Shown here piece by piece: positions 9,526 to 19,747 of a stretch of 35,682 nt of DNA (within the stretch, counting starts at the first letter, position 1; each line of letters starts with the position of its first letter). This DNA comes from Hamiltosporidium magnivora (Eukaryota; Microsporidia; Dubosqiidae). The position numbers and the translations under genes are program-made. The stretch covers positions 1-35,682 of the forward strand of contig PITI01000017.1 of the NCBI GenBank assembly GCA_004325065.1, written 5' to 3'. The notes below the pieces were generated by a model. The model saw nothing but the letters and a program-made list of their open reading frames with translations. It was not told the origin of the DNA and did no database searches.

Positions 9526-10065
9526 ATTAACGCAGTTCTAGGTTAAACATAAATATTTTTTTCCCAAAAATACCATCAGTATCCCTTACGATGACCGCAT
9601 CCCTAAGCCTTTCATATAAAGGTGTCTGGAACCCAGTTAATAAGGGAGTAAATTGTCCGGTGTTCGTTGGTTTGATTTTAATGGAGTGTGGTCGTAGCTA
9701 GAAACCCATATTGGGTCCTTCGAGACAATGCAACATTCCCACTTGCTCTACACTTTCTGAACTAATAAACTTCTAGCTAAGATATATTATGGAGACTTGG
9801 ATGAGATCCATCTAGATGGTGCGAATTCATATCAACAGGCATAACCTTGCTAGTATTCCTGGCTTTTAAGGGTTTTATTTTTTATCTCCCAGGCACTAGA
9901 TTTTCATACCCTAGTAAGCAAGGCTAAGTTTCAATGCTTTTGCATGGAAATTACCTAGAATTTCAGGTACGACTTGCGATATTCTTGCATAAAAAACTGA
10001 AAAAAATAAATGTGTAGAAATGGTTTCATATTTTGTAGATATTCTCCACCTCATAGAAGCTCTCA
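9526..10065 (+). repeat. Dispersed repeat R1, copy A
   Basis: Collinear with 27185-27705 through a series of short matched blocks: TTAACGCAGTTC at the left end, GGAGTAAATTG, GGCATAACC (GGTATAACC in copy B), AAGGGTTTTAT, ATGCTTTTGCATGG (ATGCTTTTACATAG in copy B) and TAGATATTCTCC (TAGACCTTCTTC in copy B). Spacing is nearly the same in both copies. Both strands carry many stops, so any original coding content is lost. GC content is clearly above that of the flanks. Confidence 0.6.
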
Positions 10066-11098
10066 TGAAACGATCGAAAATATAGTATGATTTATTCCCA
10101 CCAAAATTTAATCAATGATATTCACACCAGTTTCACATACTCATTGTCAAGCAAATAAGTTTTATGTTATTATCATACCTATTAAAATAAAAAACAATAG
10201 ATTATTAATTTTATCTATTAATCCAAGATGGCAATAAATAAGATAGATATGCAGATAAAGAAATTTAAATAATGTTGAGCAAGCAACCAAAAAATCAAAA
10301 GAAAAATGTCTCGGAAATGCCTATACCTAAGAAGTTTCAATTCACACAATATTTTGTTCAATTTGTAGGGAAGGGAACAACCTAATAAGAAAAACATTAA
10401 AGATAATAAAATATTTTTTTAATAAAATAAGTTCGTGGATTTATAAAAAAAAATCTTACAGAAATATATTAAATCATAAATTATTACATTAAATCTAAGG
10501 GGGGAGATGATGTGTTGTTTCTCTTATATTTTATTTTTAAATTATTTTCGAACCGACAGCCTATTTCTTTTAAATTTTTATTTAAAATATTACGAATCAG
10601 GTTTTTTGTCTAAAAAAGGCATTCAAACCTCACCTACTTAATATTAGCTTATATCAGATATTACAACCTTATGTAAAAATCTTAAATTTAGGTTTTTTTA
10701 ATTTTTCTTAATTCTATAAATTTACAAGCCTGCTCTTGATTTATTTAAATTTTAGACATAAAATAAGAAAAGTTTTTGTATTATTTGAGAAACATTAAAT
10801 AAATTCAAAAAAATAACAAATTTTAATTTTAATTTTTTAGCTTATTTAATATTTTAAAGTGAAAAAAGAAGGGATTTATCATATTAAGTTAACAGAAAAG
10901 AAAATGAATTTAATTCAAAGGTTTAGAATTTGAAACCTTTAAAAAATTCTCTTGGAAAAAAAAAATTCTTTACAAAATTTGATAAATTAAATTGTGATCA
11001 CGAGAAGGAAAAAATTAATTTTTTTTAAAAAAATATATAAATTTTAAAATCTGAATACATAAATTTAAACGCTTATTACACCTAAACACATTTATTTA

Positions 11099-11608
11099 TT
11101 AACTTTTAATAAAGTTTATAGAAAAGTCTTCAATAGTAGTAACTCTTCCTTTCAAATCTTCTAAACGTACATATCCATCAAAAATTTCAACATCTTTAAA
11201 GAAAATATCCCATTCGCTCAAAACAGAACATTTTAAATCATCAATTTTTTCAATAAAACATCCTCTACAATCCAAAGTAGAAACATGGAATGAATTGTCT
11301 TTCTTTGGATTCAAGTAGAGATCAACTTCATATTCATTCATTATATCCTTATTGGTATATTTATATTTGGTACTGTTTATAGGAATATGTACTGTTATTG
11401 TCATTTGTTTCCCGCATTCAGCACATTTTACTTTGAGGTTTACGGGTTCATCTTTATTATTATACTGTTTGCTTTCATCAGTTACAATTACATGATTTTT
11501 ATGTGTTTTATGGCAATAAGAACACTTTATTTCTAAAGAAAATGTTTGTTCCACCATAATATTAGAAACACCCTGAAATGTTCCGGCTACGAATAAGTCA
11601 TACTTCAT
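11099..11608 (-). CDS. CXXC zinc-binding protein, DUF866/CZIB family (C1orf123-like)
   Basis: 169 residues, close to the usual about 160 of the family. Two CXXC pairs, C29-x-x-C32 (KCSYCHKTH) and C62-x-x-C65 (KCAECGKQM), form the expected zinc site. The family segment DCRG follows at 113-116, and the C-terminal part (WDIFFKDVEIFDGYVRLED) matches the family pattern ending in a W/F-D-x-x-x-GY motif. CZIB proteins are conserved eukaryotic zinc-binding proteins of two-fold beta architecture. They are soluble and their role is poorly defined; the human protein binds zinc through these cysteines. A CCC triplet abuts the ATG and AAATTT lies 13 nt upstream, so the start is well supported. No operon-like neighbour exists. 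Retention of this gene in a reduced parasite genome suggests an essential role. Confidence 0.87.
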   Translation of the reverse strand: MKYDLFVAGTFQGVSNIMVEQTFSLEIKCSYCHKTHKNHVIVTDESKQYNNKDEPVNLKVKCAECGKQMTITVHIPINSTKYKYTNKDIMNEYEVDLYLNPKKDNSFHVSTLDCRGCFIEKIDDLKCSVLSEWDIFFKDVEIFDGYVRLEDLKGRVTTIEDFSINFIKS

Positions 11609-11627
11609 GGGTTCTTATTGGAAATTT
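11609..11627 (-). promoter_or_regulatory. CCC directly before ATG plus AAATTT (CZIB gene)
   Basis: On the minus strand CCC (11609-11611) directly precedes the ATG, with AAATTT at 11622-11627. The arrangement fits the microsporidian CCC/AAATTT start signature. Confidence 0.55.
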
Positions 11628-12637
11628 AATTTTTAAAAAAATACGAAAATTGAAATATAATTTGTAATTGTAAAAATATTTTTTTTTATGACAATAATTT
11701 GATAAGCTTGATAGAAATACAGAAGAATTATATAATAATGGTTTTCATAATAAATATTTGAATCTAATTATTAAATGAGCTGTGAAAAGAGTCTCATAAA
11801 TTACATTTAATTTTTATAAATGTTTTTAATTCTTTAAATTTACAGTCTCGTTTTGAAAAATAGAAACAAATGTTCACTTATCTATTTAATATTAAAAATC
11901 AGGAAATATTATTTTTTAAATCGTTTCTTTTATATATCTTAAATATAAAATTTTCTAAATACCATATTTTCATACATTTTATTTGTATAAGATGTAGCTT
12001 TTTATGTTTTATATAGCAAAATTTATACTCTGAATTGAAAAAAGTATTTTGAATATTTTTTTATAATTTTAAAGATTATTGAACACCCGAATCGCGTTTG
12101 TGACTATTAATGTTTATTTTTAAGTATTTATTATTTGAATTTCTTTGTTATGCCGCATTCGATAAAATCAGAGATTTCAATATTTCATTTAATTAATCTA
12201 CATTCAAAGGTGTCTAATTTTTCTGTAAATTCGCCATGTAGGTTTGAATCATATCTTAATCTTTGATTTAAAAATTAAAACGAATATTATTTGTTTATAT
12301 CTAATCTTTTAATATTTTCTGAATATTACAGTGATATTTAAAAATGTGAGTTCTTTGAAATACACATCAAGTTAGGAGTATCTAAATTCTATAGTTTAAC
12401 AAAAAGATATGTTTATTAGTAAAAATAATAATATTTTTTTTGCTTCAATGGTTTTGATAAAATTACAGAAAATATATTATTATTTCTATTTAGTATAGAT
12501 ATAGTATCATTTTTAATCCAGATTCTTGTTTGTATTATGATATATAATATGATCTTGGTATATTTTCTTAAAATTCAACGTAAAATACTGGGTTTGTTTT
12601 GTTCTGGAAATCACGGATGTATTTATAGCAAATAGAG

Positions 12638-12682
12638 ATATCAGATTATCGCTCTAATGTGTCATCTGATATGTTTTTTTTT
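12638..12682 (+). terminator. Perfect 9-bp hairpin followed by T9
   Basis: ATATCAGAT (12638-12646) pairs without mismatch with ATCTGATAT (12664-12672), with a 17-nt loop, one G and then nine T residues. The shape is that of the end of a small Pol III transcript, but no A or B box or gene body is visible upstream, so it may be fortuitous. Confidence 0.25.
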
Positions 12683-13860
12683 AGTAAAAACTGAATAATT
12701 CTCTAAATTATTAGCATTTCAGAGAACATACTTTAATATAAGTCGAGGATAATTTCTTCTTGCAACTAAATTGAAATTTTGAATAAGACAAAAGCAGATT
12801 ATTCTTACTCACGAAGTGCAAAAATTATATTTTCATATTTTTATGTTATAAAAGATTGGTACGTAGTTTTATTTTTTTACTACTGCTTGATATATTATTT
12901 AAATGATTACAAGTCAAATTTAGTATCATAGCATAGATTCCTAATAAAAATGATTTTAACTAGAATAATAGGCCATAATTTTTTTCAAATTGCTTTTTTA
13001 GGATAAATCTATCTCCAAGCTTGATTTTTTTGCAACTTATGACTGGTTAGGATCAGCGGTTTTTGTAAATATCTTTATCCAAAGTACTTTAAATTGAAAT
13101 ATCAATAGTTTTTCTACAACTATTCATTTTTTTTGAAGTTTAAAATTATCTATCTTAATCAAATAACCAAAAGTTTAGTTTATGTCGATTCAATCTGTAG
13201 ATCATGTTATAAAATATTTTTTTAGAAGTATAACCTATGAAGTTTAAAGAATATCCGCCGCCTGTGCTTTGTATAGGTAAGAAATCAAACGAGAATTCCA
13301 CCTATTCTTAATTCTTTGAAAAAAATGAAAATTTTTATTGAATCTTTTTCTTGAACAGAAGTAAAAATTCAAAATAATTGAAAATTAAAAAGTCGAATCA
13401 TGTTTAAGCTTATATTTAAACAAAATTAGAAAATCTATAAATGGATTGGGTTTAAAAATCTATACATTATATATGCCTCGAAACTTTGTTTTTAGAAAAC
13501 ATTCTTTCGTAAAAACCAATTTCAAAATATTTAGAGTATATCAAAAAAATCTTAGTGGAAAGAGAAAAAATTGTTAAAAACGAATTGCTTGGGAATATTT
13601 GAACACTTGCTAAAAATATGATTGGTTCTCTTTTACATGTGGAAACTCAATGATATTTTTCTTTGTTCCATGAGAATTTGAATAAGAAAAAGAAGGTTTA
13701 TGGAACAGTGAGAAATTTCCCGAAGCGTAGTTATGATTTTAAGCTAATGGAATTTAACAGCGATTAAATTGAAGATAATTTCTACTGAAAAAATAAAAAA
13801 CAGAATTGCTTGCCTACTCGATTACAAAATTTTGCGTCTGAAAGATACATAAAAGCATAC

Positions 13861-13962
13861 CTATAAAATCACAGGAGAGTTAAGCAAAGGCTGCAGCTTT
13901 TGGTAGTCAGTTGCCACGTCTAGCCTAACTTCATCCAGGGGCCTAGATATAACGTAAAAGGA
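13861..13962 (-). pseudogene. Possible coding relic, unidentified
   Basis: A minus-strand frame of 33 codons in a less AT-rich island, bounded by stops, reads a peptide containing SRPLDEVRLDVATDYQKLQP. Neighbouring frames just upstream (to about 14080) carry further short open pieces in other frames, as in a frameshifted old gene or transposon. No family is recognised. Confidence 0.2.
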
Positions 13963-14504
13963 AGTCTATTAAACCAATAAGTAGAGTAATTTTTAATCTT
14001 CGTTTTCTAGTATGCCGAAACAGGGTAGCGAGTTGCGATCACGCGCCAGCCACAAACATTGAATGACTCGGATAACATTCAAATTACATAAAATGAAATC
14101 TATGCACATCTTGTTTCAAAATGTTTGCGTCGTAAATATTTTAAAAAAAATGTGGTAGTGTTTAGAAAGCGGTTTTTATATCTCAATAAAAGCTTTTTCT
14201 ATGTTTTAAAAATAATTTAACATAATATTGTGTTACAAAGACATTTCATAGTCATTGATATAAAATTTGGTTATATAGCATCCAAAAATTTACAATTTAA
14301 ATATGTTAAAGAAAATAAGGAATTATACATAGAATAATATTTATTATTAACTTATTATGAAAACATTCTATAAAAATTTTAAATCTTTCGAATTACTTTT
14401 ATTTAGAAACATTATATTTTTAAAGTTTGAATATGGCGCTTTTTGATTTGTAAACTATATTTAAAAGATAAACCAATTTAAAACAATATGACTTTAATTT
14501 ATAA

Positions 14505-15518
14505 TCATTCTAATTTTCCTTGTATTGCTTGACTTGCTATTTCAAGTAAATTTATGAGTTTCTCTTGTGCCTTTTCAATATTCTCGTCCTTGTTATTCCA
14601 CACATCTAAAACATTATCACTAAATGCACGACCATAACTGTAGCTTAAATTCCATGTTCTCTTACCTTTCTGCTTGTTGATAGCGTTTAAAAATTCCATT
14701 GAGTCGTTAAAATTATGACCACCGCTTAAGAAAACCACACCTGATATTCCTACGGGTACGGTGGAAATAAGCGATGTAAATGTTGATATTCCTATATCTT
14801 GGTACGAATATACTTGCGTATTACTTCTTCCAGGTGTTACATAACCAAGTTTTATAATTATACCCGGAATATATACACCCTGTATGTTTAAATGACTAAT
14901 AAGTGAACTTAGAACATTGTTTGTAACTTGTTGAGCTCTTTTGAGTGTGTATTCGCCTTCCCATAATATTTCAGGTTCTACTATTGGAACAAGCCTGTTT
15001 TCTTGACAAATTCTAGCATACCTTGCTAGTACAACGCAATTTTCTTCAACGCAATCGAATGATGGTAGAACTTCATCGACTTTAAATACTGATCTCCATT
15101 TTGCAAATTCAGCAGTCTTGAATTTGCTATTTTTGACTCTCTTTTCGAGATCCTCTAAACCAACTGAAACCTTTTCATTGTCTCTGAATTCAATCAATCC
15201 TTTATCAAGTTTAATTCCTATTGATATGGCTTGCTCTTGTAGTATTGTAACAAATGATTTATTTTGAAGTTCACTTCTTTCATTTAACATTTCTTCATTC
15301 ATAATCACACCACCTAGGTACTTGCCAAGATTTTTTGTAGACAAAATAATATCTCTAAATTTTACTCTATTTTCAAATGTGTTCGTTACATTTCGCAAAG
15401 CAAATCTTTTCTCTAAACTTTTTGATGTTTCATCAAGCGCTAATATACCTTTTCCGTTTTCAACTATCTTGCGTGCAGTTGTTCCTAATCTCAATTTATC
15501 ATCGTTGTTTAGATTCAT
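14505..15518 (-). CDS. Class I fructose-bisphosphate aldolase
   Basis: 337 residues, full-length class I aldolase. It cleaves fructose 1,6-bisphosphate to glyceraldehyde 3-phosphate and dihydroxyacetone phosphate in cytosolic glycolysis. Catalytic features are in order: GILALDE with D29, GIKLDKG with the substrate lysine K103, KWR (140-142), VEPEI with E181 and E183, the Schiff-base lysine K223 in IIIKLGYVTPG, LSGG phosphate-binding loop (264-267) and SYGRA (294-298). The metazoan C-terminal tyrosine is absent; the protein ends in QAIQGKLE. The catalytic lysine sits in IKLG rather than the common LKPN. The start is the first ATG and gives an N-terminus aligned with the family. The leader has AAATTT but no CCC. 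Glycolysis is the main ATP-producing pathway retained in many microsporidia, which fits an intact gene. Confidence 0.97.
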   Translation of the reverse strand: MNLNNDDKLRLGTTARKIVENGKGILALDETSKSLEKRFALRNVTNTFENRVKFRDIILSTKNLGKYLGGVIMNEEMLNERSELQNKSFVTILQEQAISIGIKLDKGLIEFRDNEKVSVGLEDLEKRVKNSKFKTAEFAKWRSVFKVDEVLPSFDCVEENCVVLARYARICQENRLVPIVEPEILWEGEYTLKRAQQVTNNVLSSLISHLNIQGVYIPGIIIKLGYVTPGRSNTQVYSYQDIGISTFTSLISTVPVGISGVVFLSGGHNFNDSMEFLNAINKQKGKRTWNLSYSYGRAFSDNVLDVWNNKDENIEKAQEKLINLLEIASQAIQGKLE

Positions 15519-15542
15519 AGTTGAGTTATTTTTTTTTTATTT

Positions 15543-15556
15543 AAATTTATAACTCC
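15543..15556 (-). promoter_or_regulatory. AAATTT leader element (aldolase)
   Basis: AAATTT (15543-15548) and GGAG (15553-15556, minus strand) lie 25-38 nt upstream of the aldolase ATG. This is weaker support than for the CCC-bearing genes. Confidence 0.3.
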
Positions 15557-15613
15557 TTTTACTACTTGTTTCTGATAACAGACAATCAATCAATTTCGTT
15601 TGTACTTAATTTA

Positions 15614-15638
15614 CAGAACCTATCAGTTCTGATTTTTT
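15614..15638 (+). terminator. Hairpin with T6
   Basis: CAGAAC (15614-15619) pairs with GTTCTG (15626-15631), with a six-base loop, followed by one A and six T. No associated transcript is visible; it lies upstream of the aldolase, on the other strand. Confidence 0.2.
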
Positions 15639-18600
15639 ATCATACCGCTCTGTATTGGTTCAATACAAATGAAAAAAATGAATATTTGGTCTTAACCATC
15701 AAAACTTTTTTAAATCTGTTTTGAATTTATTTAAAGAAAACCTATATTAGCTTAACTTCTATGTTTTGTCCTTTAGTAAATTTTTACTCTTATTTTAATA
15801 GATGAGCCACATGTTAGTAAACACTCTTTTATATATATTTTGTCATTAATATTCTAAACTTTTAAAAAACATATTTTATATGTTACTGTGAATTGGTTTT
15901 TAGAATAAGAACTAAAATTTTAACAAATAAAATTGAATTCTATCGCAGGAAATATAAGTGATCACATACATGTGATGTAAATAATAAATCATAAAATATT
16001 TCTATAAACAAGTACCTTTCAATTTTTTTCAATTATGTATCTATCAGATTAACTTTATATTTTAAAAATATTTTATCAGAAAGAATCTCTATAGTAGATA
16101 AGACCGAAATATTCTTTTATTGCGTTATAAAAATAAAAAAATTTATTGCTGATTAAATTGTCGAAGATCAATGTTTTGAATATTTCAAATGTTTGATTTA
16201 TTTATACAATGTTTTTTTTTGTGAGTAAATATTTACAGCGTAAAAAAATTTCAAATACGTAAATAATACTTATGAAAAATTTTTTAAATATTTTTGTTCT
16301 TTTATATGGAAAAAAATGAATGTAGGTATTAAAAAATTTTTAAATATGACGATAAAGGATGGAAATTTTATCGTGGAAACAAAAAACCATGATAAAATTC
16401 ATAATTACCTCAATTTAATAATGATCTTTGATGTATTATTAGCTTTAAAAAATTAAAAATACAATTTTGTAGTAACTTAAAAGCTCTATCCTTGACCATA
16501 ATCCAACATGAATCTATTTACGAATATTTATGTATTTTTCTTGCATGGAATTCTTAATCATCATTTTTACTTTGTAAGGAAAAAAACCAATGTATAGTTC
16601 TATGCTGTCAACTATGTAAATTTCAATGAAGAACTATGCTGGTTCCTTGTTTTGCCACAAATATGCTATAAATAAACAACTTTAAAGAGTCGAAAAATTT
16701 TTAGAGGTTAATTTATAGGTTATAGTAGTTTTTGTCTCAATATACCGAAAGCATAGCATTCGATGAGATTGAATAAATTGAATTAAACAGTGAAAAGAAT
16801 ATAAAAAATTGAGTTATCCTCTGGAAAGTAGTTAGTGATAAAAAGTTCATCAAATAAACGTAATAAAAAACATTGGCTTGATTAGAGAATTTACCAACAA
16901 TTTTAATTAACTATAAATAACAGCATCATTAACTGTTTAAAGCCACTAAGATGCTATATTTTGGGAACAAAATCTTGTGATTCCTAACTAAGTTTAAAGC
17001 GCCATATGATTAACATGTATCATGCATAGCGGTATAATTTGGTTGTAAGATTAAAAAGATTATAAAAATTAAATTTGTTTAAAGTTAAAGTAAAATTCAA
17101 ATTGACCCTGGATCTTATGATAGATTGATGAACAATTGGAAGTCTCTTTCGTAAAAATCTTAAATAAAATTTGATTGGTTTAATCCACAAATAAAAAAAG
17201 AAATTATATATCAAAAGTTATTCTATAATATATATTATCTGAAAATATACCAAAGAAGGCTAATAAGTAAATAAAGATGTAAACCCCATAAAATACCAAC
17301 TTTAAAGTGTTTTTAGAGAAATTTCACAGTTGGCATTCTGAGGTTCTTGGCTAAAAATATGACTACCTTTAGTGAATTATATCTTATATATACTGTTAAA
17401 AAATTTAAGAAACTGTTCGCTCAGTAATGTTATGAAATCAATATAAATTTTATATATATCTAGTAGGTTCCGTCAAAACAAGAGTTTATAGAATCATTAA
17501 CGACCCGACTTAGAAACAAAGTTCGGTAATTTATTCGTTTAATATTTTTTTTATCTTAATGTTATACAACATCTTGCTTCATAAAAATATAACATAGTAT
17601 ATTCTTGTAGATAAGTTAAAGATAAATTTTTAAATGTATCAGATTAAAACATTATAATCTTATTTGAATTCGTTGACTATACTTTATAGAATATTTTTCG
17701 GGGATAAATTTCAATCCTTTTGGCAAAACCTAAGAAAAATGACTCATACGAGATAAACAGAAGGTCAATCCAATTCGCAGGATTTCAAAGGTTTTTCTAA
17801 TGAAAGTACGAATATAATATATAGGATAACTACAAAGCGGTCTAAAATTCCTTATAAAATACTAAAGCGTAGATAAATATGCGTATTTTTATATATACAT
17901 CGAATTGACGCCTTCGTGATATAATATGTATGATTTATTAAATGAAATCTATAAAAATATTTAACTATTTTTGTTGGTTAAAAACATTAAGAATTAAATT
18001 ATAAAAAAGATTCGTAGAAGCTTTATATTTTCTTTTATTTATTATAAACAGTTTCTTGTATTAAGTGGGTAATGAAAATATACGCCTTGGTAGCTAACAT
18101 GAATTGAGATTTATAAAATATATATTATATCAAACTTTTAAGAATTTCATAAGAAATGGTTGATTTTATAATCGAATAGACAAAGTATTTACCATTTTTC
18201 GGCTATGGAGTAAAAATATATAAGACGGTTCATTTATAAATTCTTATAGAACTTTTCTCCTTGAAAATACTTGAATATTAAAATAAAAGAAACAAAGCGT
18301 GTGTTTAAAAGGTTTAAAAATATAAACAAAAGCTTTTGTTTTAGATTCTACTTTTAATTTAGAAAATCATGGACATTTTTTGCTTCGAGATACTACAAGT
18401 ATAATTTCAACTTTAATTCATATAGAAATATTTCCGCTCGTTTTCATCAATTTTCCATATTTGAAAATTGAAGAAACATACGATAATAATAAATGATTTA
18501 TGTGGTTTACCTACAATTTTAGGAAAAAAAACAATATTTTGCTGGTGTAAGGTTCATTTTTCAAATTGATATATTAAAATTATACACATGATACTGAAAC

Positions 18601-19747
18601 GCTTGTTTTGCCTTTAAACAATTCATATAATTTATTGTATATATTTAAAAAACAAGTTGAAAAAGACGCATAAGACTTAATATCGGAGTATAAAAGAGTA
18701 TTGAAAGTATAAAGTGTTAGAAAATGTTTCTTCATGAAAATAAATTTGAGAAAATATAGTATACAAGTTTATGTAGCGAAATGAAGGTTGCTAAGAGGCT
18801 TATGCTACAAAAAAAGGTGCATTTTATGCTTTAACTAGGTGAAGTGGCTTATAAATGGTACAAAAAGTACAAGAATGGTTTTTTTACATTAATGTAGAAT
18901 TTAATGTATTTTATGAGTACAAATAAAATGTTTTCGCATTGAAGGTTGCAAAAAAATTAAAATTTTGAGTTTTAACAACAGATGTACGTATATAGCTTCA
19001 TCAGACTCTATATTCAGTGTATCTCAGATAAAAATCTATTTTCTATGAATATAAATTTAAAGCTTTAATACAAATAAGGTTTGTTTTTTTTCTAGTTATT
19101 CTTAAAAAACATGCGAAAAAATGGAATAGCATAGCAAAATCAATTCCTTTTTTAGTTTCAAAACTGATCTAAAAAATTTATAAGAACTATTTAAAATTAA
19201 ATCCATTGATGTTTAAATTAATCCAAATTTTTATTCTACGGTATACTAAAATTAAGAAATATTTGGTATCTTTGCCTTCGATTACACTCATATTTTAATA
19301 AAAAATTCGAAATATTTTTTTGTTAAAACAGAGGTGTAGTATTTTTTCATATAGCAATATGATCTACTATATAGAAGTATAAGAAACAAGTAATATAGCA
19401 TTTTATATCTATATGAAGTAAAAAAATACTTTCAAACCTCTTTTTATCATGATTTAAAAACCCTTATCAAAACATATTTTGAATTTGTTTAAAAAACTAT
19501 AAAACGACGTTATGTAAAATCCCGGGCCTCGTAAAAACTTATGCTGCTATAATAAAGGTGCATCAATAGTATAAAAATCATAAAAAGGAACGGAAAAAAA
19601 TCTTAACCAATTTGTTGATATAAAATATCGATTCGAGTCATATATTCAAAATAAAAAGTAATTCAATGCATGAAAAACCAAATAAAAAAGGAATTAAATT
19701 GAAAAAAGAGGAATAAAAAACGAAACTGAAATTTAATTTTTTGAACG

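Larger units (their letters stand above)
8604..11098. other. Gene-free stretch containing repeat R1 copy A
   Basis: Mostly very AT-rich sequence with no supported gene. The exception is 9526-10065, a less AT-rich block related to 27185-27705. Confidence 0.55.
11609..14504. other. Gene-free stretch with a hairpin/T-run and a coding-like relic
   Basis: No gene is supported. It contains a 9-bp perfect hairpin followed by nine T (12638-12682) and a less AT-rich island at about 13861-14080 with a coding-like minus-strand frame. Both are listed separately. The rest is featureless AT-rich sequence. Confidence 0.5.
15519..19747. other. 4.2-kb gene-free stretch
   Basis: No gene is supported. A short hairpin with T6 (15614-15638) lies close to the aldolase 5' side. 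One minus-strand frame near 17475-17560 reads a plausible peptide (YRTLFLSRVVNDSINSCFDG) but is within chance expectation. The remainder is AT-rich without clear repeats. It contains weakly similar segments near 18800 and 19540 that share CTTATGCT and AAAGGTGCAT. Confidence 0.5.

Noticed and set aside
9526..10065. rRNA or LTR identity for repeat R1
   Set aside because: No conserved rRNA string was seen, and I could not find paired terminal repeats within either copy.
17020..17214. 64-codon minus-strand open frame
   Set aside because: Composition reflects AT-rich DNA (F, L, N, Y, K), with no homology signal.
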